DNA of 57,048 nt. It comes from Nanobdellota archaeon (GTDB lineage: Archaea; Nanobdellota; Nanobdellia; Woesearchaeales; UBA583). Position 1 is the stretch's first letter; the number at the start of each line of letters is the position of its first letter. Both the position numbers and the translations under genes were made by a program. The stretch covers positions 1 through 57,048 of the forward strand of contig JAIUMM010000007.1 of NCBI GenBank assembly GCA_022565615.1, read 5' to 3'. Below, one piece after another: positions 9,677 to 19,911 of the stretch. The notes under the pieces are model-generated. The model ran no database searches. It was not told the origin of the DNA and was given only the letters and a program-made list of their open reading frames with translations.

Positions 9677-10630
9677 TTACTTCCTCTTATGCCACTTATA
9701 AGCACTTGAAATAATATCTTCAATAGAGTATGTAATTTTAAACCCAAGTTCATTAGAAATTTTCTGTGAACTTGCAACCAAACGAGCAGGATCACCCTTA
9801 CGCCTATCACTTACAATAACTTTAAAATTAACACCACTTATTTTTTTACACAACTCAATAATCTCCTTAACACTATATCCTCTCTCACTTCCCACATTAT
9901 ACACATTAAAACCATTTACATGTTTAAGAGCTAAATGATGTGCTTGAGCCAAATCTAACACATGCACATAATCTCTTACACACGTACCATCTGGCGTATC
10001 ATAATTTTCACCAAAAATAGAAATACTCTCACGAAGCCCAAGAGCAGTAAACAATACCAAAGGAATCAAATGAGTCTCAGGAGAGTGCCACTCACCAACA
10101 TCATACCCAGCACCTGAAGCATTAAAATATCTCAACACCGTACAATTAAAACCATACGCACGAACATACTCCTTTAAAATCTCCTCAACCATCAGTTTAC
10201 TCTTCCCATACGCATTAATAGGTCCAATTTCACTATCCTCACTTAGTACCAAATCCTCACAATCTCCATACACAGCAGCAGTTGATGAGAACACCAAATC
10301 TTTAACACCAAACTCTCTCATCACTTTTAGCACATTTAACGTACCACTTACATTATTCACAAAATATTTCTCAGGTTCATGCACAGATTCTCCAGCCTCA
10401 ATGAATGCTGCAAAATGAATTACAGATGAAATATCATGCACTTTAAACACAGACCTTACATGTTCAATATGTAAAATATCGCCCTCAACATACGAACAAT
10501 TTACAAACTCCTTATGCCCATTTGAAAAATTATCAAATACAATACACTCAACTCCTCTTTCTTGTAAATACCTAATAGTGTGTGAGCCAATATATCCAGC
10601 CCCTCCAATAACTAAAACCTTTTTTCCCAT
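9677..10630 (-). CDS. galE: UDP-glucose 4-epimerase
   Basis: VLVIGGAGYIGSHTIRYLQERG; YxxxK (YGKSK); LRYFNASGA. Confidence 0.95.
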   Translation of the reverse strand: MGKKVLVIGGAGYIGSHTIRYLQERGVECIVFDNFSNGHKEFVNCSYVEGDILHIEHVRSVFKVHDISSVIHFAAFIEAGESVHEPEKYFVNNVSGTLNVLKVMREFGVKDLVFSSTAAVYGDCEDLVLSEDSEIGPINAYGKSKLMVEEILKEYVRAYGFNCTVLRYFNASGAGYDVGEWHSPETHLIPLVLFTALGLRESISIFGENYDTPDGTCVRDYVHVLDLAQAHHLALKHVNGFNVYNVGSERGYSVKEIIELCKKISGVNFKVIVSDRRKGDPARLVASSQKISNELGFKITYSIEDIISSAYKWHKRK

Positions 10631-10654
10631 TTTTTTCCCTCTCTCTTTTTATCT

Positions 10655-11077
10655 TTATTTATGTTTACTCTTCTTATTTTCATCCTTAGAACTATCACTT
10701 TTAGAACTATCATTCTTAAAATTACTCTTAATTTCAAATTTCAAAAACGCAACCTCACGCACAAGCTTAGTCATCTCTTGCCTTTGAAAATCAACAACTC
10801 TATACATCTCAAAGACAACAACAAATAGCACCAATATCCAAATTACAAGTATTGCAAGAACAACATTTACAACACCAACACTGAGTTCAATAAATTCTAA
10901 AATTTGAGGAAATAAACTCAGCACCATTACAAGAACATATATTTTCAATAAACTAATTTCATACAATACATGTAATCTTTTACCTGAAAAAATTCTATAT
11001 AATATATAAAGTCCAAGAATAATAGTTGCAAAAATAATAATAAAAACATTAATCATACTATTTTCATAGCAACTCAA
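10655..11077 (-). CDS. DUF2304-like small membrane protein
   Basis: Three N-terminal hydrophobic segments, VVFEMYRVVDFQRQEMTKLVREVAFL; next to a GT2 gene as is common. Confidence 0.6.
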   Translation of the reverse strand: MSCYENSMINVFIIIFATIILGLYILYRIFSGKRLHVLYEISLLKIYVLVMVLSLFPQILEFIELSVGVVNVVLAILVIWILVLFVVVFEMYRVVDFQRQEMTKLVREVAFLKFEIKSNFKNDSSKSDSSKDENKKSKHK

Positions 11078-11117
11078 TTTATAAAGTTAACTCATCTAAA
11101 AACACAATACATCAAAC

Positions 11118-11816
11118 TTACTTCAACATAAATCTCACAATCATCTTAAATCCATTAAAAATATTTTGACCATGCTCTTTTTCAAGTGAATGTTTAGAAT
11201 AATGAACACCAATTGGAACCTCTTTAATTGACAAATTATGTCTATAACACTCTCCTAGTATCTCTGAGCAGAATTCAAATCTATCAAATGTAATCTTAAT
11301 TGAATGAAGAGCTTTTTTATTCAACACTTTAAACCCACTTTGAGAATCATACACAAATACACCAAAAAAAAACCACGTAATTATAGAACCAATAGAATTT
11401 GCAACTCTTCTAGAAAAAGGCATACCAGTTCTATGTTTTCCAATCATTCTTGAACCAATTACAACATCACTCTTCTCTTTAAATCTGAGCAACTTAGAAA
11501 TTTCTAAAGGATTATGTTGCAAATCAGCATCAATTAACACTAAATATTCAACATTTCTTCTCTTTGCAATTTCAATTAACGTAGAAGTAGCACCACCAGC
11601 TCCTCTATTTATAGGTAAACTAATCACATCAACACCTAACTCTTCAACAATTTGAGCAGTATTGTCTGTTGAACAATCATCAACAACTACAATATTTAAA
11701 AAACCAGCCTCTTTAATTTTAGAAATAGTTTGAGCAATAACAGGCCCTTCATTGTATGCTGGAATACCAATTAAAATAGACGAACTAAACTCACTTTTTT
11801 CACTCATAAAAAACAA
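11118..11816 (-). CDS. GT2, dolichol-phosphate mannosyltransferase-like
   Basis: IGIPAYNEGPVIAQTISKIKEAGFLNIVVVDDCSTDNT; DADLQHNP; GSR. Confidence 0.85.
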   Translation of the reverse strand: MFFMSEKSEFSSSILIGIPAYNEGPVIAQTISKIKEAGFLNIVVVDDCSTDNTAQIVEELGVDVISLPINRGAGGATSTLIEIAKRRNVEYLVLIDADLQHNPLEISKLLRFKEKSDVVIGSRMIGKHRTGMPFSRRVANSIGSIITWFFFGVFVYDSQSGFKVLNKKALHSIKITFDRFEFCSEILGECYRHNLSIKEVPIGVHYSKHSLEKEHGQNIFNGFKMIVRFMLK

Positions 11817-11866
11817 AAAATCATAATATTTATAAACTCTTCGTAATTCATTTAATCTATTGAGAC

Positions 11867-12028
11867 CCTCGCTTAGCTCAGTGGTAGAGCATTCGGCTGT
11901 AAAATGTTACTTTGACAGGTCAACACCATTATGAATAGACATAATGGTGACTTGGATGAAAAAGAACCAGCAAATGTTTAAATCATGCAGTACCCGAAGT
12001 GTCCCTGGTTCAAGTCCGGGAGCGGGGA
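11867..12028 (+). tRNA. tRNA-Tyr (anticodon GTA) with 90-nt intron
   Basis: Acceptor CCTCGCT/AGCGGGG, anticodon stem TTCGG/CCGAA, TTCAAGT loop; intron 11903-11992 at 37/38 with BHB geometry (CTGT/GCAG central helix, AAA and TAC bulges). Confidence 0.9.
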
Positions 12029-12098
12029 CTTAAAAATTCACAATAATACATACTGCAAATATAAGTACCTCTCAATACAAATTAAAAACATATAGGTT

Positions 12099-12173
12099 GC
12101 CCAAATAGTGTAGTCCGGCCTATCATGCGGCCCTGTCGAGGCCGCGACCCGAGTTCGAATCTCGGTTTGGGCG
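12099..12173 (+). tRNA. tRNA-Asp (anticodon GTC)
   Basis: GCCCAAA/TTTGGGC acceptor, GCGGC-CTGTCGA-GGCCGC anticodon arm, GTTCGAATC T-arm. Confidence 0.9.
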
Positions 12174-12194
12174 TAACTTTTCAATTATTTTGAT

Positions 12195-12269
12195 GAGCTG
12201 TTAGCTCAGTCTGGTTAGAGCACTGGACTTTTAATCCAGGTGTCGCGGGTTCGAATCCCGTACGGCTCA
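12195..12269 (+). tRNA. tRNA-Lys (anticodon TTT)
   Basis: GAGCTGT/ACGGCTC acceptor, CTGGA-CTTTTAA-TCCAG anticodon arm, GGTTCGAATCC. Confidence 0.9.
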
Positions 12270-12284
12270 TTAATTAAATAAACC

Positions 12285-12334
12285 TAATGAGGTTTTAAGA
12301 AAATAAGATTTATTCTTATTTCTCTAGCTCATTA
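12285..12334 (+). other. Hairpin-forming spacer between tRNA-Lys and rpoH
   Basis: TAATGAG...CTCATTA outer arms and AAATAAGA/TTCTTATTT inner arms. Confidence 0.4.
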
Positions 12335-12379
12335 TTTTATTGTTGAATACAATTATGCATAATTAACAAACAACTAAAA

Positions 12380-12610
12380 ATGGTTACATCTACAAATTTT
12401 CTAATTCCTCCTCACAGAAAACTATCTTCAGAGGAAATTACACAAGTTTTACAAAAGTACGCTATTTCTAAGGAAAATCTTCCTAAAATTAGTATTAAGG
12501 ATCCAGCTCTTTCAATGTTTGATTTAAATGTTGTAAGTGGAGATGTTGTTGAAGTTACAAGAACAAGTTTTGCAGGAAAAAAGCCGTATTATCGGTTGGT
12601 GGTATCTTAA
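12380..12610 (+). CDS. rpoH: DNA-directed RNA polymerase subunit H (Rpo5)
   Basis: LIPPHRKLSSEE...LPKISIKDPAL...GDVVEVTRTSFAGKKPYYRLVV. Confidence 0.95.
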   Translation: MVTSTNFLIPPHRKLSSEEITQVLQKYAISKENLPKISIKDPALSMFDLNVVSGDVVEVTRTSFAGKKPYYRLVVS

Positions 12611-12611
12611 A

Positions 12612-14105
12612 ATGAACAAAAATGCATCAAAAAACAGAATCGTCTTAAAATCTTATTTTCAAGACAACTCAGTAGTTGAGAGTCAAATCAAATCTTATAA
12701 CTACTTTGTAAGAGAAGGACTTCAAGAAATTATTATGGGATTTGATAAATCAAATGTACCTGAATATTTACATGAAGTATATGACGAAGTTAATTTAAAA
12801 ATTGAAGGAGTAGAATTAGGAACTCCTGAACATATTGAAGTTGATGGTTCAAAAACAAAACTCACACCTCAAATTGCAAGAATGAGAGGAATTACATACT
12901 CAGCTCCTCTAGTACTTAAACTCTCAACAACAATTGGATCTCAAAATGACACCTTTGAAGTTCAAATTGCAAGACTTCCAATTTTATTAAAATCAGATTA
13001 CTGTGTACTGCATGGAAAATCTTTTGAAGAATTAATTGAAGTAGGAGAAGACCCTTATGAACCAGGAGGTTACTTTATTGTAAATGGAACAGAAAAAGTA
13101 GTAGTATTAATGGAAGATTTGGCTTTAAATAAATTCTTTGTTGAAGATATTACAGCAGATGAACCAATTGGTAAAATGTTCTCAGAAAGAGGAGTGTATA
13201 AAAGTCTTCAAGAAATTAAATTACAAAAAGATGGAGGTTATGTATATACATTTGGAAACTTTAAAAACATCCCAATTTTTTTATTAATAAAAGCACTCTC
13301 TCAAATGAGCGATAGAGATATTGTACAATTATTAAATGTAACAGATAGTGACGTATTATTTCAATTATCAGAATACTCCAAATTTAATGAAAAAGATGAT
13401 TTATATGAATTAATTGGAAAAAAATTTGGACTTTTAGGTAATATGAAAGAAAAGGATGATAGAATTAATTTTTATTTAGATAACTTTGTATTGCCTCATG
13501 TTGGGACTGTGCCAGAAGCTAGACAAAAAAAAGCAGAATTAATTTGTAAATTATTTAGAAAATATTATTTAACACTTCAAGGAATTAATGAAATTGATGA
13601 TAAAGATAGTTCAGCTAATAAAAGAGTAAAATTAGTAGGACAATTATTTGAACAAATGTTTGTTGGAAATTTTCAAGAGTTAATTGTAGATATTTTAACA
13701 AATTTTCAAAGAATGATTAAAAGAAATAGATTCTCCTCAATGAGAATTATTATTAGAGAACAATTACTTACTCAAAAAATTAATTCAGCTCTAGCTGTTG
13801 GAACATGGTCTGATGGAAGAAAAGGTGTTGCACAATACCTAAAAAGAGGTAATTATTTTGATATGCTCTCACACGTTACAAGAGTAGTGTCCCCACTTTC
13901 AACTTCACAAGAAAATTTCTTAGCAAGAGAATTACACCCAACACAATATGGAAGATTATGTCCAGTTGAAACACCAGAAGGACACAGTATTGGACTTAGA
14001 AAAAATTTAGCAATTATGACAGATGTTACATTTAAACAAGCTCTAAAAGAGAATGAAGAATTAATTGAGCAAATGAAACAAATTGGAATGGAGGGATTAT
14101 TATAA
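12612..14105 (+). CDS. rpoB2: RNA polymerase subunit B'' (Rpo2N)
   Basis: RpoB N-terminal half; ATG at 12612 preferred over the ORF-track start because it follows rpoH stop. Confidence 0.95.
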   Translation: MNKNASKNRIVLKSYFQDNSVVESQIKSYNYFVREGLQEIIMGFDKSNVPEYLHEVYDEVNLKIEGVELGTPEHIEVDGSKTKLTPQIARMRGITYSAPLVLKLSTTIGSQNDTFEVQIARLPILLKSDYCVLHGKSFEELIEVGEDPYEPGGYFIVNGTEKVVVLMEDLALNKFFVEDITADEPIGKMFSERGVYKSLQEIKLQKDGGYVYTFGNFKNIPIFLLIKALSQMSDRDIVQLLNVTDSDVLFQLSEYSKFNEKDDLYELIGKKFGLLGNMKEKDDRINFYLDNFVLPHVGTVPEARQKKAELICKLFRKYYLTLQGINEIDDKDSSANKRVKLVGQLFEQMFVGNFQELIVDILTNFQRMIKRNRFSSMRIIIREQLLTQKINSALAVGTWSDGRKGVAQYLKRGNYFDMLSHVTRVVSPLSTSQENFLARELHPTQYGRLCPVETPEGHSIGLRKNLAIMTDVTFKQALKENEELIEQMKQIGMEGLL

Positions 14106-14167
14106 AATGAGAAAAAATAATGTAAACAATATTTTTAGCATCCCAATTTACGGAGGTAAATTGTAAA

Positions 14168-16099
14168 ATGGCTGATATTTTTGTAAATGATGTATATAAA
14201 GGAACATGTAAAGATGGTCAAAAATTTGTTAAAGAATTTAGAGCAAAAAGAAGAAGAGGAGAAATTGAATCTCAGTACAATATTTATCACAAAACTGATT
14301 TAGATTTTGTATATGTAGAAGGAACTCCTGGAAGAATTAGAAGACCTTTAATTATTGTTGAGAATGGAGTTTCAAAATTAACTGATGACATTTTAAAACA
14401 ACTTGAAAATAAAGAAATTTCATTTAATGATTTACTTGTAAATGAAGTAATTGAATATGTTGATGCTCTAGAAGAACATGATTGTTATGTTGCATTAAAT
14501 GAAAGTGAATTAACTACTGAACATACTCATTTAGAAATTTCACCAACAACAATTTTTGGAATTAATACTGCAACAATGCCATTTTCAGAACACGATGAAC
14601 CTTCACGTTTAATGAGAGGACAAAAAACAGTAAAACAAGCAGTTGGAATGTATGCTCTTAATTATTTAAAAAGAAAAGAAACAGATAGACATTTATTAAT
14701 TGCACCTCAAAGACCTTTAACACAAACTCATATTTATGATTTATTAGGATTTGAATCACACCCAGCTGGACAAAATTTAATTGTTGCAGTTATGAGTTAT
14801 GAAGGATATAACATGGATGATGGTTTAATTTTAAATCAATCATCAATTGAAAGAGGACTTGAGAGGTCAGTTTATTACAAATTACATGTAGCTTCAGAGT
14901 TAAAATATCCAGGAGGAATGGAAGATAAAATTACTCTTCCAACTCAAGATATTAAAGGATATAGACTTGAAGAAGATTATAGATTACTTGAAGGAGATGG
15001 AATTATTTCACTAGGTTCATACGTAACAACAAGTGATGTAATTATTGGAAAAGTATCACCTCCAAGATTTGTAGAAGAATTAGAAGGATTTGGGCAAATG
15101 GTAAATTTAAACGTAGATTCATCAGTTGCACTAAAAGAAGATGAATACGGAACAGTCTCAGCTGTATATATTGTTGAGAATCAACCAGGTGAAAAAGAGG
15201 TAAATATTGTAATTAGAGACCCAAGAGAGCCAATTGTTGGAGATAAATTTGCATCAAGACACGGACAAAAAGGAATTGTTGGTGGAACATTTAAACAAAG
15301 TGATATGCCATTTTCAGAAAATGGAATTGTACCTGATGCTATTTTCTCACCACACTCAATTCCTTCACGTAAAACAGTATCTCACGTAATGGAAGTTTTA
15401 TCTGGAAAAGTTGCAGCTCTTAGAGGAGAGTATGTTGATGCTAATCCCTTTGATGGTGAAAAAGAAATGGACTTACGAGCTGAACTTGAGAGTTATGGAT
15501 TTAATTCAACAGGAACAGAAGTAATGTATGATCCAAGAACTGGTAAAAAAATGAAAGCAGAGATTTATTTAGGTTCTTTGTATTATTTAAGATTAAATCA
15601 CCAAGTAAGTTCAAAATTACAAGCAAGGGGAACAGGACCGGTTCAACTTTTAACAAGACAACCAGCAGAAGGAAGAATGAGAGGAGGAGGTTTAAAACTT
15701 GGAGAGATGGAGAAAGATGCTCTATTATCACACGGAGCCTCATTACTTCTAAAAGAGAGGTTCTCCTCAGATCAGACAACTGCTCTAGTATGTCAAGAAT
15801 GTGGTTACTTTGCTGACCCATTTTTATTTAATTATAGATCAAAGTGTCCAATTTGTAATAGTACACGATTTGATGAAGTAGAAGTAGCATATGCGTTTAA
15901 GTTATTTATGAACGAGTTACGTTCACTTGGAATTAATCCAACATTTGGAGTTCGTGACAAATTCTTTGAAGATGTAAATACAAACAAATCAAATGATTCA
16001 ACTCTTACATATAATCCAATTGAAGCTACTACTCAAACAGAAGAAGAAGAAGAGGAAGAAGAAACATATAATGTTTCAAATAAAGGAGGAAATAATTAA
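14168..16099 (+). CDS. rpoB1: RNA polymerase subunit B' (Rpo2C)
   Basis: GYNMDDGLILNQSSIERG; DKFASRHGQKGIVG; CQECGYF...CPICNS zinc motif; acidic C-terminal tail. Confidence 0.97.
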   Translation: MADIFVNDVYKGTCKDGQKFVKEFRAKRRRGEIESQYNIYHKTDLDFVYVEGTPGRIRRPLIIVENGVSKLTDDILKQLENKEISFNDLLVNEVIEYVDALEEHDCYVALNESELTTEHTHLEISPTTIFGINTATMPFSEHDEPSRLMRGQKTVKQAVGMYALNYLKRKETDRHLLIAPQRPLTQTHIYDLLGFESHPAGQNLIVAVMSYEGYNMDDGLILNQSSIERGLERSVYYKLHVASELKYPGGMEDKITLPTQDIKGYRLEEDYRLLEGDGIISLGSYVTTSDVIIGKVSPPRFVEELEGFGQMVNLNVDSSVALKEDEYGTVSAVYIVENQPGEKEVNIVIRDPREPIVGDKFASRHGQKGIVGGTFKQSDMPFSENGIVPDAIFSPHSIPSRKTVSHVMEVLSGKVAALRGEYVDANPFDGEKEMDLRAELESYGFNSTGTEVMYDPRTGKKMKAEIYLGSLYYLRLNHQVSSKLQARGTGPVQLLTRQPAEGRMRGGGLKLGEMEKDALLSHGASLLLKERFSSDQTTALVCQECGYFADPFLFNYRSKCPICNSTRFDEVEVAYAFKLFMNELRSLGINPTFGVRDKFFEDVNTNKSNDSTLTYNPIEATTQTEEEEEEEETYNVSNKGGNN

Positions 16100-16101
16100 A
16101 A

Positions 16102-18723
16102 ATGAACAGATTAGATAGAGTGAAAATTACAAAAAGAATTGATTGGATTCAATATGGTATTTATTCTCCAAAAGAGATTGTAAAACAAAGTGTTGTAAAA
16201 GTAATTACTCCTGAAATTTATGATAAATATGGATTCCCTGTAGAAGGAGGATTAATGGATTTAAGAATGGGAGTACTTGAGCCAGGTTTAGTATGTAAAA
16301 CTGATAATATGGGTTATAAAGACTCAGAAGGTCACTTTGGACATTTAGAACTTGCAAGGCCAATTTTAAATGTTAATTTTATTGATGAAATTTCAAATGT
16401 ATTGCAATGTACATGTCAAGAATGTTCAAGAATTTTACTTCCAGATGAACAAATTCCTCAAAAAGTTCAAGATTTTAGAGAATATAGAAAATTACATGGA
16501 ATTGATAAATATGTAAAATTTTATGCAAAATTTTTGTCTCAAATTAAAAAAATTAAAACATGCCCTCATTGTGGAGCTAAACAAGAACAAATTAAACTTG
16601 ATAAATCCTCTGTCTTTGTATTTACACAAGGAGAGAAAAAAAGATTACTTACAACTGAGATTAGATTTAGATTTGAAAATATTATTGATGAAGATTTAGA
16701 AGTATTGAATTTACATCATGTAAGACCTGAGTGGATGCTTATGACTGTAATGTCAATTCCTCCAGTATCAATGCGTTCAACGATTACTCTTCAAACAGGA
16801 CAAAGAAGTGAAGATGATTTAACACACAAATTAACAGATATTGTAAGAACTAATCAAAGACTTCATGAACATTTATTAGTAGGAGTTCCAGAAGCAATTA
16901 TTGAAGATGTTTGGGATTTATTACAATATCACATCTCAACATATATGGATAATACTATTACAGGATTACCTCCAGCTAGACACAGAAATGGAGACACATT
17001 AAAATCAATTGCTGAGAGAATTAAAGGTAAAAAAGGAATTATTAGAAATAACTTAATGGGTAAACGTGTAAATTATTCAGCAAGAACTGTAATTTCACCA
17101 GATCCAAGATTAAAATTAAATGAAATTGGAGTACCCGTTCAAATTGCTAAAAAATTAACAATTCCTGAACCAGTTAATGAGCGAAATATTGAATATCTTA
17201 AAGAATTTGTAAAACAAGGACCTGAAGGATATCCTGGTGCAAATTATTTAATTACTAAAACAGGTGCAAGAAAGAGTATTTCAAGAGAAATTTTACCAAT
17301 CTTACTTGAAGAGATGGAACCAGGTTATATTGTTGAGAGACACTTAATTGATGGAGATAATGTTGTATTTAACAGACAACCTTCGTTGCACAAGTTATCA
17401 ATGATGGGTCATGTTGCAAAAGTATTACCAATTAAAACATTTGCAATTAATCCAGGTGTTTGTAAACCATATAATGCAGATTTTGATGGTGATGAAATGA
17501 ATATGCACATGCCACAAACTCTTGAAGCAAGACAAGAAATTGAGCAATTAATGGATGTAAAACATCAACTTATCTCACCAGCTTCAGGAGAAGCAGTAAT
17601 TGGATGTGTTCAAGATAGTATTGCAGGTTTGTATGTACTTACACAAGATGATTTTAAACTTAGTAAAGAAGATGCAGTTGAATTATTATTTTCAATTAGA
17701 TATAGAGAATATTCAAGAATTAAATTTAATAAAGAAGTTACTGGAAAAGAAATCTTCTCAGCAATTTTACCTCAGGACATTAGTTTTTTAGGTTCAAGTC
17801 AATATGGAGATGTAATTATTGAAGATGGACTCTTAAAAGAAGGAATTATTGATAAAAAAACAATTGGAGATGGAGGAGTAACTTTACTTAGACATTTACA
17901 TAATAATTATGGTCCAGATGTAACACTTAAAGTTGTAAGTTATATGTTTAATTTAGGAATTCAAGTACTTAGAAAACAAGGACTTACAGTTTCAATGGGA
18001 GATTTTGATATCCCTGATGAAATTCCAAAAGAAGTTGAAAAGATTAACACAAAGGTGTATAAAGAAATTGATTCAATTATTGAACAATATGAAAAAGGAA
18101 CTCTTCAAAGACTCACAGGTTTAACACTAAAACAAACTCGTGAAATTTATATTTTACAAAAATTAAACTCCATTCGTGATGAGAGTATGAAAGTTGTAAA
18201 ACAACATTTACCAAGAGATAGTGGAATTGCTATTATGGCTGACTCAGGAGCTAAAGGAAATGCTCTATCAACTATTCAAATGCACGCAGGAGTTGGGCAA
18301 CAATCATTAAGAGGACAGAGAATTTCAAGAGGATTTAATAATAGAACTCTCTCATGTTTTAAACCATTTGATGCATCACCAGCAGCTAGAGGATATATCT
18401 CATCAGCTCTTAGAATTGGACTTAAACCCTATGAAGTATTTTTTGGAAATATTACAGGAAGAGATGGTTTAATGGATACAGCTCTTAGAACTCCTAAAAC
18501 AGGATATCTATATAGAAGAATGGCATCAGCTATGCAAGATTTAATTGTTAAAAAAGATTTATCTGTTCAAGATGAAAATGGAACAATTGTACAATTTAAA
18601 TATGGTGATGATGCAATTGATGTATCAAAAACAACAGCTGGTAAATTTGATGTAAAAGCAATTATTAAAAATACATTATATGAAAAAAATACAAGTAAAA
18701 AAGCAGCAGAGGTGAAGGCATAA
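16102..18723 (+). CDS. rpoA1: RNA polymerase subunit A' (Rpo1N)
   Basis: NADFDGDEMNMHMPQ catalytic motif. Confidence 0.97.
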   Translation: MNRLDRVKITKRIDWIQYGIYSPKEIVKQSVVKVITPEIYDKYGFPVEGGLMDLRMGVLEPGLVCKTDNMGYKDSEGHFGHLELARPILNVNFIDEISNVLQCTCQECSRILLPDEQIPQKVQDFREYRKLHGIDKYVKFYAKFLSQIKKIKTCPHCGAKQEQIKLDKSSVFVFTQGEKKRLLTTEIRFRFENIIDEDLEVLNLHHVRPEWMLMTVMSIPPVSMRSTITLQTGQRSEDDLTHKLTDIVRTNQRLHEHLLVGVPEAIIEDVWDLLQYHISTYMDNTITGLPPARHRNGDTLKSIAERIKGKKGIIRNNLMGKRVNYSARTVISPDPRLKLNEIGVPVQIAKKLTIPEPVNERNIEYLKEFVKQGPEGYPGANYLITKTGARKSISREILPILLEEMEPGYIVERHLIDGDNVVFNRQPSLHKLSMMGHVAKVLPIKTFAINPGVCKPYNADFDGDEMNMHMPQTLEARQEIEQLMDVKHQLISPASGEAVIGCVQDSIAGLYVLTQDDFKLSKEDAVELLFSIRYREYSRIKFNKEVTGKEIFSAILPQDISFLGSSQYGDVIIEDGLLKEGIIDKKTIGDGGVTLLRHLHNNYGPDVTLKVVSYMFNLGIQVLRKQGLTVSMGDFDIPDEIPKEVEKINTKVYKEIDSIIEQYEKGTLQRLTGLTLKQTREIYILQKLNSIRDESMKVVKQHLPRDSGIAIMADSGAKGNALSTIQMHAGVGQQSLRGQRISRGFNNRTLSCFKPFDASPAARGYISSALRIGLKPYEVFFGNITGRDGLMDTALRTPKTGYLYRRMASAMQDLIVKKDLSVQDENGTIVQFKYGDDAIDVSKTTAGKFDVKAIIKNTLYEKNTSKKAAEVKA

Positions 18724-18738
18724 ATTTAGCGTTAAAAA

Positions 18739-19911
18739 ATGACAATTCAAAAACAAATACAAACATTTATGGAAGAAAATCCAGAATTTCCAGAGTATAT
18801 TATTAAAGAAGTTGAACAAGAATTACCTAAAAATGTAACTTCTAAGCAAGTTGAAGAAGTTCTTGCAAATGTAAAGGATGAATATGAGAAATCTTTAATT
18901 TCTCCTTATGAAGCAATTGGAGTAATTACTGCTCAAAGTGTAGGAGAGAGAGCAACACAGATGACATTAAACACATTTCACTATGCAGGTGTTGCAACTG
19001 AGAGTGTTGAGGGTCTTCCAAGAATTATTGAGATTTTAGATGCTAAGAAAAATTTAGAAATGCCTTTAATGAGATTATATTTAACAAAAGGAAGTAAAGC
19101 AACTGAAGATGAAGTTAAAAAAGTTGCAATGCAAATTAAAGAAACAAAACTTGAAGAGTGTGTAAAAGAGACAAATATTGATGTTGCAAATACTAAAGTT
19201 GAAATTATTTTAGATACTAAAATGTTAAAAGAGTTTAAACTAGCATCAGAAGATATTGTAAGTTTACTTGATAAAAAAATTAAAAAATCAGCACAATGTG
19301 AAGGAAATTTACTTGTAGTTGAATTATCTCCAACATCAGGACTTAAAGATTTAATGGGAGCAAAAGCTCTTGCACTAAACTCAGTAGTTCAAGGTGTAAA
19401 AGGAATTCGTGATGTAACTATTATTAAAGAAGGAGAAGGAAAAGATAGTGAATTTGTAATTGTAACAAAAGGTTCAGCTATTAAACATGTAATGGCTATT
19501 GAAGAAATTGATAATTCAAGAATTTACTCAAATGATATTGATGTAGTAGGTTCAATGTTAGGAGTTGAAGCTGCTAGAAATGTAATTATTAAAGAATTAA
19601 TGGATGTAGTTGAATCACAAGGATTATCAATTAATGAAAGACACGTATTATTAATTGCTGATGTTATGACCTACACAGGTGAGCCAAGAGGTATGACAAG
19701 ATATGGAATTGTAGCTGATAAAGCAAATGTACTTACAAAAGCAAGTTTTGAAACAGCTCTAAAACATATTGGAAGAGGAGCAATGCTTAATGAGAGAAAT
19801 TATTTATCTTCAATTACTGAGAATGTTTTAACAAATCAACAAGTATATGTTGGAACAGGTTTTCCTAAAATTGCAGTTCAAAAACCTGAAATTCAAGTTA
19901 TTAAAAAATAA
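18739..19911 (+). CDS. rpoA2: RNA polymerase subunit A'' (Rpo1C)
   Basis: ITAQSVGERATQMTLNTFHYAGVA; TRYGIVADKANVLTKASFE. Confidence 0.97.
   Translation: MTIQKQIQTFMEENPEFPEYIIKEVEQELPKNVTSKQVEEVLANVKDEYEKSLISPYEAIGVITAQSVGERATQMTLNTFHYAGVATESVEGLPRIIEILDAKKNLEMPLMRLYLTKGSKATEDEVKKVAMQIKETKLEECVKETNIDVANTKVEIILDTKMLKEFKLASEDIVSLLDKKIKKSAQCEGNLLVVELSPTSGLKDLMGAKALALNSVVQGVKGIRDVTIIKEGEGKDSEFVIVTKGSAIKHVMAIEEIDNSRIYSNDIDVVGSMLGVEAARNVIIKELMDVVESQGLSINERHVLLIADVMTYTGEPRGMTRYGIVADKANVLTKASFETALKHIGRGAMLNERNYLSSITENVLTNQQVYVGTGFPKIAVQKPEIQVIKK

Noticed and set aside
15501-15821. 106-aa minus-strand ORF
   Set aside because: Fully antisense to rpoB1, Leu-rich low-complexity translation typical of shadow ORFs
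17600-17791. 63-aa plus ORF inside rpoA1
   Set aside because: Out-of-frame within a strongly conserved gene
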